A stretch of DNA of 24,768 nucleotides from Verrucomicrobiota bacterium (lineage in GTDB: Bacteria; Verrucomicrobiota; Verrucomicrobiia; Verrucomicrobiales; Akkermansiaceae): the NCBI GenBank assembly GCA_008932955.1, contig WBXE01000009.1, positions 1-24,768 of the forward strand. Direction: 5' to 3'. A model generated the notes under the pieces. The model ran no database searches, had not been told where the DNA came from, and was given only the letters and a program-made list of their open reading frames with translations. Both the position numbers and the translations under genes were made by a program. Within the stretch, counting starts at the first letter, position 1; each line of letters opens with the position of its first letter. This document shows positions 1-8,443 of the stretch, one piece after another.

Positions 1-12
1 AATCCGTGGTTT
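1..12. repeat. Clipped end of an interspersed 'ATCCGTGG' palindromic repeat
   Basis: The first 12 bases, AATCCGTGGTTT, match the right arm of the inverted repeat at 16018-16157 (AATCCGTGGTTT at 16147-16158). The window edge therefore probably cuts through another copy of that element, just downstream of dxr. Only the terminal bases are visible, so a chance match cannot be excluded. Confidence 0.4.
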
Positions 13-50
13 CATGATCGAATACCAACTTTGAAGGTTAGAGTTCAGGT

Positions 51-1226
51 TCAAGCACTGTGCCGGCAAAAGGCGGCGGCGGAGTTGCGGGCCCAGAGAT
101 CGGCGGCGAGGACTGTGGCGAGGGACGAGGACGGCTGGACTTGATGGGCGTCCATTGCGGCGGCTACACAGGCCCAGATGCCTGGAAACGATAGCTGGCC
201 GCTGCGGAAAGCCGCCACCGCCACCTCGTTGGCCGCATTAAAAACGGCCGGCAGGGTGCCGCCGCACAGGCCAGCGCGCCGCGCCAGGCCCAGTGCTGGA
301 AACACGTCATCGCGCGGTGCCTCAAACTCGAGCTTGGCCAGGGCGGCGAAATCCGGTGCCCGCAGGCCGCCGGCCACCCGCTCCGGCCAAGTCAGCGCGT
401 ATTGGATGGGGAAACACATATCGGTGCGGCTGAGTTGGGCCAGTAGCGAGCCATCGCGGAATTCGACCATCGAGTGAACGATGCTCTGCGGGTGCACGAG
501 CACGTCGATGCGATCCATGCCGATGCCGAACAACCAGCGTGCCTCGATCATTTCCAGACCTTTGTTGAACAGCGTGGCGGAATCAATGGTGATCTTAGGC
601 CCCATCTCCCAGGTCGGATGGCGCAGGGCTTGTGCTGGGGTCACCTGCGCCAAGTCCGCCGCTGGCAGGGTCCGGAATGGACCGCCGGACGCGGTTAGAA
701 TGAGTCGCTCCACCGCCTCCGCCCCGCCGCGCTGGCCGTCGAGGCATTGAAAAATTGCGTTGTGTTCGCTATCGACGGGCAGCAATTTGACGCCGTGGCG
801 GGTGGCCGCTGCGGTGATGAGTTCGCCGGCCATGACCAGGATTTCCTTGGATGCAATCGCCAAATCCTTGCCCGCCTCGATCGCCGCGAGCGCCGGTTGC
901 AAACCCGCCGTGCCCACAATGGCCACCAGCACAATGTCTGCCTCCGCCAGGGTGGCCAGCTCGACCAAGCCCTCCGCACCCACGTGGACCTCCACGCCGG
1001 TCGGCAGCAAGGCCCGCAGCGCCGCCTCCTGGCTGGCGTCATAGATTGCCACATGGCGCACGCCGGTAGCGCGTGCTTGTTGGGCGAGTGGCTCGATGCT
1101 GCCGGCCGCAGCGAGGCCGACGAGTTCGATGCGGTCGGCGAGCTGGGTCGCCACCTTGAGGGTGGAGCGGCCGATCGAGCCGGTGGACCCGAGCAGCACG
1201 ACGCGGCGTTTGCGGGGTTGGCTCAT
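51..1226 (-). CDS. dxr: 1-deoxy-D-xylulose 5-phosphate reductoisomerase
   Basis: Dxr (IspC) converts 1-deoxy-D-xylulose 5-phosphate to 2-C-methyl-D-erythritol 4-phosphate with NADPH, the committed step of the MEP isoprenoid pathway in the cytosol. The 391-residue product has the usual length. It shows the NADPH loop GSTGSIG (13-19), ASKEILVMAG (125-134), the metal ligands D152 and E154 in VDSEHNA and E225 in NKGLEMIEA, the substrate loop ASGGPF (179-184) and HPTWEMGPKITIDSATLFNK. The frame is open 19 codons further upstream, but the Met at 1226 is preferred: the protein then begins MSQPRKRRVVLLGSTGSIG as in homologues, and its ATG overlaps the cdsA stop by 4 bp (ATGA), indicating translational coupling. 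In many bacteria dxr is followed by the site-2 protease gene rseP; here the window ends first. Confidence 0.97.
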   Translation of the reverse strand: MSQPRKRRVVLLGSTGSIGRSTLKVATQLADRIELVGLAAAGSIEPLAQQARATGVRHVAIYDASQEAALRALLPTGVEVHVGAEGLVELATLAEADIVLVAIVGTAGLQPALAAIEAGKDLAIASKEILVMAGELITAAATRHGVKLLPVDSEHNAIFQCLDGQRGGAEAVERLILTASGGPFRTLPAADLAQVTPAQALRHPTWEMGPKITIDSATLFNKGLEMIEARWLFGIGMDRIDVLVHPQSIVHSMVEFRDGSLLAQLSRTDMCFPIQYALTWPERVAGGLRAPDFAALAKLEFEAPRDDVFPALGLARRAGLCGGTLPAVFNAANEVAVAAFRSGQLSFPGIWACVAAAMDAHQVQPSSSLATVLAADLWARNSAAAFCRHSA

Positions 1227-2146
1227 GAGGCGGAAAGCAGCAGCCATTGCAGGTAGAAATATAGCGCCGGGGCGGTGAAACAAATGCTGTCGATTAAATC
1301 CAGCGCGCCGCCGATGCCCGGCAGCATGCGGCCAGAGTCCTTGGCTTGCAGGGCGCGTTTGACCACGCTCTCGGCCAAATCCCCGAGCACCGCCAGCGCC
1401 GACAACAGAAACCCGAGAAACACCACGTGACCCCAGCCACCGAGCACCGCCAAGCCCCCCGGCAAGGCCGCGTACAGGCCACAGCCGGCCAGTTGCGAAA
1501 ATACCAGCGCCCCGGCCAGGCCTTCCCAGGTCTTGCCCGGGCTCACCTGCGGAATGAGCTTATGCCGCCCGATGAGCGAACCGACGAGATAGGCCCCCAT
1601 GTCCGCAAACTTGGTCACCGCCAACAGCCAGAACAGCAACAGCGCCGCGGGCTGAGCCACCGTCCCGGTACCCACTTGCCAGCCGGGCACCAAAAACAAC
1701 AGCTTCGCCGCAAAATTAAATAAAACCGCGATATAAACCAATCCGCAGAGGTTGAGGGACACGGCCACCAAGCTTTCCAGCCCGCGGATGGACCCGCGCA
1801 TTTCCAAGATGAAAGCGCCGATGAGCGCCACGCAGACGGCGAACAAATCCCAGCCGGCCAAGCTGGCGCCCGTCCCCCGCAACAAGCCGGCGTACAAAAC
1901 CGCGCTATACCCCAGCGCCAAAGCCAGCCCGAAGCGTGGAAAGCAGCGCACACCGGCCGCCCGCAGCAGCTGGAAATACTCGCGCGTCGCCACCACCGTC
2001 AGCAGCCCGAGCAAACCCAGATACGCCCAGCTGCGCATGCTTGCGAACGCCAGCCACACCACTCCCCACAGCAGCACGGTACTGGCCGCGCGCCGCACGA
2101 ACACACGGGCTTTCGAGGGAGCGGCGGCAGGGGTTGGATCGGTCAT
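1223..2146 (-). CDS. cdsA: Phosphatidate cytidylyltransferase
   Basis: CdsA is an integral membrane enzyme that makes CDP-diacylglycerol from CTP and phosphatidic acid, the branch-point precursor of bacterial phospholipids. The 307-residue product has many hydrophobic segments and the conserved C-terminal region: GKTWEGLAGALVFS, LGDLAESVVKRALQ, then KDSGRMLPGIGGALDLIDS. In the classical CTP-transferase signature the run is PGHGGxxDRxDS; here His is Ile and Arg is Leu. I recall PVC-group proteins carrying a similar variant, so this looks like a lineage feature rather than damage. It is preceded on the same strand by a hypothetical gene (about 80 bp gap) and followed by dxr with a 4-bp overlap, so cdsA-dxr is almost certainly one transcript. 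Confidence 0.95.
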   Translation of the reverse strand: MTDPTPAAAPSKARVFVRRAASTVLLWGVVWLAFASMRSWAYLGLLGLLTVVATREYFQLLRAAGVRCFPRFGLALALGYSAVLYAGLLRGTGASLAGWDLFAVCVALIGAFILEMRGSIRGLESLVAVSLNLCGLVYIAVLFNFAAKLLFLVPGWQVGTGTVAQPAALLLFWLLAVTKFADMGAYLVGSLIGRHKLIPQVSPGKTWEGLAGALVFSQLAGCGLYAALPGGLAVLGGWGHVVFLGFLLSALAVLGDLAESVVKRALQAKDSGRMLPGIGGALDLIDSICFTAPALYFYLQWLLLSAS

Positions 2147-2226
2147 GGCAGCGCGCTATCCAAACCGCTTGGGCACCTGATGGCAACTCATTCCGCGATT
2201 TCCGGCGCAACCTTTGGACGGGTCGC

Positions 2227-2691
2227 TCAGCCTTGGCCCTGCGGGGCAACGACGACGATGTGATCGACCCCGTGTTTGGCAAACTCCTCCCAGTAGCGTT
2301 TTTCCCAAGCGGCGGTGCGGGTGCGGCGCTCCTCCTCGGTGAGTTTTTCCCAGGCCTGCATGCCGATGGCGCGGACCAAATCCCGGTCAGCCAAGCGCAC
2401 CGCCAATTCCTCCCAAAAACTCTCGTTGCGGAATTCATCGTAACACTCGTGGTAAAATAAACCCTCCTCCACCTCCGGCTTAACCCGAAATCGCTGGTTC
2501 TCCTCATCAAACTCAATCCACCCCGCCAGCCCAGCTTGCCCCGCTCGCTCCAGAATTTTGCTCTCCAACGCTTCAAAAGTGGCCACCTGCATGTCGGCAG
2601 AGTCCTTCTGATTCCAAGAGGCCACGTTGGCCGCGAGGCTGACCATTTCCACCAGTGTGGCGAGTTCCTGATCCGATAGGCGTAGATGCAT
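2227..2691 (-). CDS. Hypothetical protein, 154 residues
   Basis: I do not recognise this protein. It begins MHLRLSDQELATLVEMVSL and is a soluble, charged, largely helical polypeptide rich in Glu, Trp and aromatic residues (for example EVEEGLFYHECYDEF), ending in VDHIVVVAPQGQG. There is no signal peptide or membrane segment. The frame stays open upstream to 2730, but the Met at 2691 gives the more protein-like N-terminus; neither start has a convincing Shine-Dalgarno. Its codon use and third-position GC resemble cdsA and dxr, supporting a real gene. It lies about 80 bp upstream of cdsA in the same orientation and may head that transcript. Function unknown. Confidence 0.75.
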   Translation of the reverse strand: MHLRLSDQELATLVEMVSLAANVASWNQKDSADMQVATFEALESKILERAGQAGLAGWIEFDEENQRFRVKPEVEEGLFYHECYDEFRNESFWEELAVRLADRDLVRAIGMQAWEKLTEEERRTRTAAWEKRYWEEFAKHGVDHIVVVAPQGQG

Positions 2692-2786
2692 GCGTGGCGC
2701 AAACAAACCACTTTGCCTGCCACATCGCAAGTCCGCAACACTCGGGGCTTGATTTCCGCCAACGACTAGCCATTCTCAGCCCCGCC

Positions 2787-2861
2787 GCACGAGTAGCTCA
2801 GCGGTAGAGCAACCGGTTTACACCCGGTCGGTCGGGGGTTCGATCCCCTCCTCGTGCACCA
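2787..2861 (+). tRNA. tRNA-Val (anticodon TAC)
   Basis: A complete cloverleaf can be folded by eye: acceptor GCACGAG (2787-2793) with CTCGTGC (2851-2857), D stem GCTC/GAGC, anticodon stem ACCGG/CCGGT with loop TTTACAC, T stem GGGGG/CCCTC (one G-U pair) with loop TTCGATC. The anticodon at 2819-2821 is TAC (Val, GUA codons). Discriminator A2858 is followed by a genome-encoded CCA (2859-2861). Confidence 0.96.
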
Positions 2862-2940
2862 GCCGACCGCGCGGAACCCAATCCGCACTTTTTGCGGCTT
2901 AGGGCTTGGCGTGGGTAGCTAAATTTGCCATCAGAGGTGC

Positions 2941-3927
2941 ATGCGTACGCTGTGTCTCATCCTGTGCCTGAGTAGTTTTTGCGGCAAACTGGCAGCCGAT
3001 CCCTTGTCCGCCGCCGACCGCGAGGCACTGCTGGAAAATTTGGAGAAACTACGCGGGACGGTTACCGGGCGGGTGGATGCGCGGTTCCGCGCCGCCATCG
3101 CCGCCTATCGCAGCGCCATGAGCGATGAGAAAGCCGTGATGGAGTTGTATCTGAAGTGTGTGAAGAAGCTCGATTTTGACGACAAGCATCGCAAGGCATC
3201 CGAGTTTAATGAGTGGAGGAAGAAGCAGGAAGACCATCTCAATGACCCGGCGACGCGCCGCGCGCTGATGTACCAACTGTACTGGCTGGTACTCACGCTG
3301 CAGGCGGCCTCGGACAAGGCCGACCTGAGTAAGCTCGCAGCGCCGGCCCAGCAAGTGGTCGATGACTTATTCGGTGACGTGGCCACGCTCACCAGCCAGC
3401 GGGATGTTCTGGGGCAAAATGTCACCAGCACGGTGTTTGCCCGCGCTTACGAAATTGAGGGGGTATCAGTGGAAAAATGGCCGTTTGCACCGCTCAATCT
3501 CGAGCAGGTTTACGATTCGGTGTTGCTGCCGCCATCGCGGACGAGTGGCAACATTGCCGCATTGCGAGCTGGCTGGCTCAAACGCCTGCGTCAGGAAGCT
3601 GTCGTTTTTGAGGACGTTCACGCCAAGAGCAAATCCAATGGTCGTCCGCTCTCGCCGGATACGGGTCACTCGCAAGAGCAGGAGAAATTCCTCACCGAAA
3701 CACTGCCGGACCTGCAATGGCAGATGGAGACAGACCTGTTCCGCTGTGGTGATCAACGCGCGGCGGCTCTGCGCATGCTCTCCCATATCGAAAAACACCT
3801 CACTCACCGCAATGCCTGCAAATGGAGTGACGAACTCAAAAAATTACTCACCCCGGTCCAGGCCTCGACACCTGCCACGGAAGCTGTCGATACGGACACC
3901 CCCGCCCGCCAGCGGTCCGCCGAATAA
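2941..3927 (+). CDS. Exported hypothetical protein, 328 residues
   Basis: I do not recognise a named family. The N-terminus MRTLCLILCLSSFCGKLAAD looks like a Sec signal peptide (Arg then a hydrophobic run) with likely cleavage near LAA/DPL; Cys14 sits in SSFC, which is not a good lipobox, so a soluble periplasmic protein is favoured over a lipoprotein. The mature part is mainly helical and charged, with KHRKASEFNEWRKKQEDHL and a long amphipathic middle, and ends in a Thr/Pro/Ala-rich tail. A GAGG five to six bases before the ATG is a plausible ribosome-binding site. It follows tRNA-Val and converges with the transglutaminase gene. Unknown function; possibly lineage-restricted. Confidence 0.8.
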   Translation: MRTLCLILCLSSFCGKLAADPLSAADREALLENLEKLRGTVTGRVDARFRAAIAAYRSAMSDEKAVMELYLKCVKKLDFDDKHRKASEFNEWRKKQEDHLNDPATRRALMYQLYWLVLTLQAASDKADLSKLAAPAQQVVDDLFGDVATLTSQRDVLGQNVTSTVFARAYEIEGVSVEKWPFAPLNLEQVYDSVLLPPSRTSGNIAALRAGWLKRLRQEAVVFEDVHAKSKSNGRPLSPDTGHSQEQEKFLTETLPDLQWQMETDLFRCGDQRAAALRMLSHIEKHLTHRNACKWSDELKKLLTPVQASTPATEAVDTDTPARQRSAE

Positions 3928-3981
3928 CCCTTACACCGACCTCTCAAACTTGGAGGAAAAACGGGAATCCTAAATCCCAAC

Positions 3982-4893
3982 TCAGATTTTTCCCACCTCG
4001 ACGCACACTTCCAAGCGGCAGTGGCCGCTGCCACTGTAACAACCCACTACCGGCGCCACGTCATCATAATCCCGGCCCACCGCCACTTTCACGTAGCGCT
4101 CGTCGGCAACTTGGTTATTTGTCGGATCAAAGCCGATCCAACCAGCACCCGGAAGATACACCTCGCACCAAGCGTGCGACGCCTGAGCCCCGACCAGCGA
4201 ATCGCGCGGCCCGTTATATAGGTAGCCGGAAGCATAGCGGGCCGGCACGCCCACCGTGCGGCACATGCCCACCATCACATGAGTAAAGTCCTGACACACG
4301 CCGCGCTTGAGGGCAAATGACTCATCGAGGTGGGCCTTGACCCCGGTGGACCCCGGTTCGTAGCGGAATTCCCGGTGAATCCATTCCATCACAGCTCCGG
4401 CTTGCTCAAACACAGCGACCAAGCCGCAGGTGACATCCACCGCTTGCCGCCAAACATCCGGCGACTTGCGCACCCGGTTGCTTTCCTGCAAATACGGCCA
4501 AATCCGCTCCTGCACGCCCCGCTCGGCGAAGTCTTCGCGGCCGGCCGTGCGGCTCCCCCCAGGAATGACCAAGGGCAAGTTATGCACCCGCAGCCGGCTC
4601 TCAATCTCGAGCCTAACGTGTGGCTCGATCAACTCGAAGTGGTGCGCGTGGTTTTGAAACAGGTCGGTGAAGCGTCGCAAGCGGGTGGCCGGTAGCACCC
4701 GGATGAGCGAAGACAGGGTTTTCTGATAGGGGAAGGTGCGCGGTTCCAGATGCAGCGTGTTGAGGCTGTGGCTGACCGGCGCGGCGTAGTGGAAGGTGGT
4801 GCGGTGCAACACCGCGAGTTTGGTGCCGATGCCGGGACTTGCTGGTTCGGCTAGACCACTCACTATTGCTGTTGCTGTTGTTGCATCTGCCAT
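3982..4893 (-). CDS. Transglutaminase-like cysteine peptidase-fold protein
   Basis: This is a transglutaminase-core protein of the bacterial type that travels with alpha-E and circularly permuted ATP-grasp proteins. Counting from the Met at 4893 (303 residues), the N-terminal part (about 25-115) resembles the transglutaminase N-terminal beta region (LHRTTFHYAAPVSHSLNTL). The catalytic core follows with Cys200 in KRGVCQDFTHV, His240 in ASHAWCEVYL and Asp256 in FDPTNN. The family hydrolyses or transfers amide bonds; the substrate here is unknown. Start choice is uncertain: the Met at 4893 overlaps the alpha-E gene by 31 bp, a GTG at 4863 overlaps its stop by one base, and the frame is also open to 4935. 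None has a clear Shine-Dalgarno. Last gene of the three-gene operon. Confidence 0.9.
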   Translation of the reverse strand: MADATTATAIVSGLAEPASPGIGTKLAVLHRTTFHYAAPVSHSLNTLHLEPRTFPYQKTLSSLIRVLPATRLRRFTDLFQNHAHHFELIEPHVRLEIESRLRVHNLPLVIPGGSRTAGREDFAERGVQERIWPYLQESNRVRKSPDVWRQAVDVTCGLVAVFEQAGAVMEWIHREFRYEPGSTGVKAHLDESFALKRGVCQDFTHVMVGMCRTVGVPARYASGYLYNGPRDSLVGAQASHAWCEVYLPGAGWIGFDPTNNQVADERYVKVAVGRDYDDVAPVVGCYSGSGHCRLEVCVEVGKI

Positions 4894-5897
4894 ATGGCGA
4901 GGGCGGAAAGTGCCTGACCTGAGTCCACAAGACAACTCTCAATCCGCTCCGGCATCAACACGTAGCTCTCGAAAATCGCCTCGCCGATCCGATTGAAGCG
5001 TGTTTGAAGCGAGTCGAGATATTCGTGAAGACCGGCACTAAAGGCATCCTCGGCAGCACCGAAATTCAACTCGGCGAGTAGACGACCGGTCTCGCGCTCG
5101 GCATGGTTGGAAAACGTACCGCGCGGGGTGCCCGAAATGCGGTGCAGGCTCACGTCGGCTTTTTCAATGCAGAAGCGCACCGAGCGCGGAAAATCCTTGG
5201 AAAACACCAAAAATTCGACCACCGCGTGCGCATTGATGTCGCGGTTGAGCGCGCGAAAAGCTCCCAATGCCCCGCACGAGCGCAGGATGGCTGACCAATG
5301 GAGCCCCTCAGGAGCCGTCGCGCCCATCTCACCACCTGGCAGGTAGCTCGAGACATCGAGAAAGCGGGTGGTTTTATCAGCGCGCTCGAGGTGCCGTCCG
5401 AGGTCCATGAATTCCCACGCCTCATCCCGCGACAAGGTAGAGGCGGCGATGCCGAGAAAGGTCTCTGACGAACGCCGGATGTTTTGGTAATAGCGCGGCG
5501 GATCGGATGCGATGAGATGACTTGCCTCCGCCGACCAGCAAAACAGATAGAGCGCGTTGAGAGCTTCCCACAAGTCATCTGACAATTGGTCGCGGACGGT
5601 GCGGGCGTTTTCCCGCGCCAAGCCGATGCATGAGGTGATGCTGTTGGGGTTGCGGGTGTCATCGGTGAGGAAGCGGATTACCTCGCTGCTGCCAGCCTCG
5701 TCGTAAAGCGCCCCGAAAAGATCCTCCTCGCCGGTGCTCAGAATGATCGGTTGCCAGAAGGCACGCAGCCGCTCGCTGTCGAGCCGTTCGCTATCTAGCA
5801 GAAGCTGCTGGTTCACGTCGATCAGACGCGCTAGATTGTCGGCCCGCTCGACGTAGCGGACCATCCAGTAGAGTGTATTAGCAACGCGGGAAAGCAT
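4863..5897 (-). CDS. Alpha-E domain-containing protein (DUF403)
   Basis: The 344-residue product opens MLSRVANTLYWMVRYVERADNLARLIDVN, the hallmark of the alpha-E family, an all-helical domain found almost only beside circularly permuted ATP-grasp ligases. Other family landmarks are ENARTVRDQLSDDLWEALN and the second LGRHLERADKTTRFLDV, which mirrors the ERAD segment of the first half. Its biochemical role is not established; from gene linkage it is thought to assist a peptide-bond-forming or peptide-modifying reaction. It starts 8 bp after the ATP-grasp stop and runs into the transglutaminase gene. Its C-terminus ends in six glutamines (WQMQQQQQQ), encoded by the CAA/CAG run that also encodes the start of the next gene when read in the other frame. 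Confidence 0.94.
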   Translation of the reverse strand: MLSRVANTLYWMVRYVERADNLARLIDVNQQLLLDSERLDSERLRAFWQPIILSTGEEDLFGALYDEAGSSEVIRFLTDDTRNPNSITSCIGLARENARTVRDQLSDDLWEALNALYLFCWSAEASHLIASDPPRYYQNIRRSSETFLGIAASTLSRDEAWEFMDLGRHLERADKTTRFLDVSSYLPGGEMGATAPEGLHWSAILRSCGALGAFRALNRDINAHAVVEFLVFSKDFPRSVRFCIEKADVSLHRISGTPRGTFSNHAERETGRLLAELNFGAAEDAFSAGLHEYLDSLQTRFNRIGEAIFESYVLMPERIESCLVDSGQALSALAIWQMQQQQQQ

Positions 5898-5905
5898 TGG
5901 AATGG

Positions 5906-7354
5906 TTAGTGGCGGAGCACCCAGGTGTCCTTGCTGCCTCCGCCTTGGGAGGAATTGACGATGAGCGAATCCTTGGTAAGCGCTACCCGGGTGAGCCCGC
6001 CCGGCACGATTTTTACATCCTTACCGTAAATAATATAGGGCCGAAGATCCAGGTGGCGGCCTTCCATCGCCCCGTCACACCACGTCGGCGAGCGCGATAA
6101 AGCCACCACCGGCTGCGCGATGTAGTTGCGCGGATTGGCCACGATGCGGGCGCGGAAATCGGCAATCTGGGCGGCACTGGCCGTCGGTCCCATCAACATG
6201 CCGTAGCCACCGGACTCGTTGGCGGCCTTGACCACCAACTCGGGCAAGTGGCCAAGGATGAACTGCAGATCCTCGGGCTCGGATGCCAGATAGGTCGGCA
6301 CATTCGGCAGGATCGGTTGTTGGCCGAGGTAGTATTCGATCATGCGGGGCACAAAGTAGTAAATGACCTTATCGTCGGCCACGCCGGTGCCCACGGCATT
6401 GGCGAGGGCAACGTTGCCGGCGCGATAGGCATTCATCAGGCCTGGCACACCGAGCACTGAGTCTTTGCGAAAGACCACCGGATCGATGAAATCATCATCA
6501 ATGCGCCGGTATATCACATCCACCCGCTTGAGGCCCCGGGTGTTGCGCATATAAACAAACCGATCGACAACCACCAAATCGCGGCCTTCCACGATGGCGA
6601 TGCCCATTTCCCGCGCGAGGTAACAATGCTCGAAGTAGGCGCTGTTGTGGCAACCGGGAGTGAGCAACACACAGACCGGATCGGCGTCGCGGCGCGGCGC
6701 AATGTGCTGAAGCATCGCTAGCAAGTCGCGCGGATAGGAATCGACCGGGCGCACGCCCATTTCATCGAAGATACTGGGGAAGGTGCGCTTCAGGGCGTTG
6801 CGATTTTCCAACAAATAGGAAGCGCCCGACGGGCAGCGGCCATTGTCCTCTAGCACGTAGTAGATGCCGTCGGCGCCACGGATCAGGTCACTGCCGCAGA
6901 CGTGAATGTAAATATCACCCGGCACATCCACGCCGCGAAACTCCGGCCGGTAATGGGTCGCCTGCTCGACGTACCACCTGGGGATCACCTCGTCCTTGAG
7001 GATGCGCTGGTCGTGGTAGATATCATGCAAAAACAAATTGAGGGCGACCAAACGCTGGGTGAGACCCGCTTCCAGCGGTTCCCACTCCTCGGCCGACATG
7101 ACCCGCGGGATGGGGTCGAACGGGAAAATCCGCTCCGTGCCGCGATCATCATGATAGACATTGAAGGTGATGCCCTGGCGGAGGAAGTAGAGTTCCGAAT
7201 TTGCCTTGCGTGCTAAAAAATCCTTCTGCTCGAGTTGCCCGAAGCGCTGCAGCAATGGTGCGCAGTGACTCCGCACGCTGCCGTCGGCACCGAACATCTC
7301 GTCATAAAATTTCCCCGGATCGTAGCCTTCAAACATTTTCATGGCTTCGCCCAT
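5906..7354 (-). CDS. Circularly permuted ATP-grasp type 2 family protein
   Basis: The 482-residue product begins MGEAMKMFEGYDPGKFYDEMF and matches the circularly permuted ATP-grasp family (DUF404/DUF407 type). Typical blocks are present: GDIYIHVCGSDLIRGADG, YYVLEDNGRCPSGASYLLEN, VDVIYRRIDDDFIDP, FRKDSVLGVPGLMNAYR, NVALANAVGTGVADDK, and the glycine-rich LVVKAANESGGYGMLMGP near the C-terminus. ATP-grasp enzymes activate a carboxylate as acyl phosphate and couple it to an amine or thiol; the substrates of this subfamily are not known. Met5 (7342) or Met7 (7336) are alternative starts. First gene of an operon with alpha-E (8 bp gap) and transglutaminase. A short palindromic repeat lies in the upstream region. 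Confidence 0.95.
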   Translation of the reverse strand: MGEAMKMFEGYDPGKFYDEMFGADGSVRSHCAPLLQRFGQLEQKDFLARKANSELYFLRQGITFNVYHDDRGTERIFPFDPIPRVMSAEEWEPLEAGLTQRLVALNLFLHDIYHDQRILKDEVIPRWYVEQATHYRPEFRGVDVPGDIYIHVCGSDLIRGADGIYYVLEDNGRCPSGASYLLENRNALKRTFPSIFDEMGVRPVDSYPRDLLAMLQHIAPRRDADPVCVLLTPGCHNSAYFEHCYLAREMGIAIVEGRDLVVVDRFVYMRNTRGLKRVDVIYRRIDDDFIDPVVFRKDSVLGVPGLMNAYRAGNVALANAVGTGVADDKVIYYFVPRMIEYYLGQQPILPNVPTYLASEPEDLQFILGHLPELVVKAANESGGYGMLMGPTASAAQIADFRARIVANPRNYIAQPVVALSRSPTWCDGAMEGRHLDLRPYIIYGKDVKIVPGGLTRVALTKDSLIVNSSQGGGSKDTWVLRH

Positions 7355-7450
7355 TTCATAGCAGATTGCAGGCCAACTTTGAATATACTGGGATAAACTT
7401 CAGGATTATATCAAACTCGGCCGCCCAATCCTGTTCCATTGAGAAATTTC

Positions 7451-7529
7451 AACCGCAGATGGACGCCGATGAACACAGATAAAATCAAAAAACCTCTTCA
7501 TCTGCGCAAATCTGCCTTCATCTGCGGTT
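7451..7529. repeat. Interspersed imperfect inverted repeat, 'AACCGCAGAT' family
   Basis: Arms AACCGCAGAT (7451-7460) and ATCTGCGGTT (7520-7529) are perfectly complementary over 10 bp. The inner parts carry further diverged GATG/CAGAT and CATCTGCG motifs, so the whole 79 bp can form an imperfect long hairpin. It lies between the peptidase gene and the ATP-grasp gene and differs from the GGAGC-REP and ATCCGTGG families. Similar CAGATG-rich elements are, from memory, common between genes in PVC bacteria. Confidence 0.7.
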
Positions 7530-7598
7530 TAAATCCTCTTCTCTTCCTGCTTAATCCAACGGTATTGGGCGAGACGCCTGTCTTCCGATCCGTATCCG

Positions 7599-8342
7599 CT
7601 AAACTCCCGGCCCTATTGAGCAGGCGGCCCGCACCGCGGCCATCAGTGCGGCGATGCGCCGGGCCAGCTCCAGACGGCTGGGCGTTTCAAAGGTAAACGA
7701 CAGCGGGCAGCCATGTTTGGCCAAGAAGATCGCCTCGGGCCAGCCCTGTGGCACATCGGCCTCGGCCTCATGATAGATCCACCCCTCGGCGCGCACCTGA
7801 TGACCGTCGATTTGCGGGCTGGGTTCCGGGGCACAGCATGGACGCACCGCCTCGATGATGGCGCGAGCTCGCTGCGGTTCATCGGGGCCCAAGTTGATTT
7901 CGTAAAAGTAAAACCCGGCCACTTCCCAATCTTCGTGCAGAGACAGAAATAAGTCGGGTGCCGGCTGGCCTTCCAGCCATGCCGCATGCGCCCGCACTTC
8001 CGGCGTCCGCCGTTGCCAGTAATCCCGGTTCAGATCCCGGCCCGCTCGATTGCCCCGGCTGCCCGCCGCCAATCCGTCCGGATTGAGCGCAGGACTCAGC
8101 AGCCAATGACACTCGACCCCGAAAAATCCCGCTTTGAGCAACTCGAGCAGGGCCAGCGGTCCGGCCGGCTCGTCGCCATGAATGCCAGCCGAGACGTAGA
8201 CCCGCGGCCCGGCGGCCTCCCGCTCCCAGACCATCACTGGGCCGCTGGCCAATGCCACCAGCTCCCGCCCCGCAAACCCGCGCGCTTCCGCCTCCCGCGA
8301 AAACTCCGATAAAAACCCAGGCCAGTCCAACAGCGCATCCAT
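7599..8342 (-). CDS. M14-like / aspartoacylase-type zinc metallopeptidase
   Basis: The product (247 residues from the Met at 8342) has the features of the M14/succinylglutamate desuccinylase-aspartoacylase fold. The zinc ligands are His55 and Glu58 in HGDEPAG and His136 in SLHED. NPDG (87-90) and GRDLNRDYW (101-109) contain the conserved substrate-carboxylate-binding residues, and Glu219 in FTFETPS is the likely general base. Such enzymes remove a terminal amino acid from a peptide or cleave an N-acyl amino acid; the substrate is not readable here. The frame is open to a GTG at 8411, but that would overlap the alaS start region. It is divergent from alaS and lies upstream of, and on the same strand as, the ATP-grasp operon. 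Confidence 0.88.
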   Translation of the reverse strand: MDALLDWPGFLSEFSREAEARGFAGRELVALASGPVMVWEREAAGPRVYVSAGIHGDEPAGPLALLELLKAGFFGVECHWLLSPALNPDGLAAGSRGNRAGRDLNRDYWQRRTPEVRAHAAWLEGQPAPDLFLSLHEDWEVAGFYFYEINLGPDEPQRARAIIEAVRPCCAPEPSPQIDGHQVRAEGWIYHEAEADVPQGWPEAIFLAKHGCPLSFTFETPSRLELARRIAALMAAVRAACSIGPGV

Positions 8343-8443
8343 GCGGCCACTAGCATGCCAAATATCCCGCCCGCGGCAATCCCTGCGTTTGGCGAAAATT
8401 TTGCGTGCCACGGGGCGGGATTCATGGTTTGACAGGTGCGTCT

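Noticed and set aside
1291..1340. CdsA signature with Ile and Leu instead of His and Arg as evidence of inactivation
   Set aside because: The rest of the protein is intact, the gene is in an operon with dxr, and similar variants are remembered from PVC bacteria.
1905..2762. 285-codon minus-strand frame spanning cdsA and the hypothetical gene
   Set aside because: Arg/Trp-rich out-of-frame reading; cdsA and the 154-residue gene explain the same DNA better.
2883..2897. Hairpin CCGCA/TGCGG after tRNA-Val as a terminator
   Set aside because: Only five pairs and no T-run follows; too weak to call.
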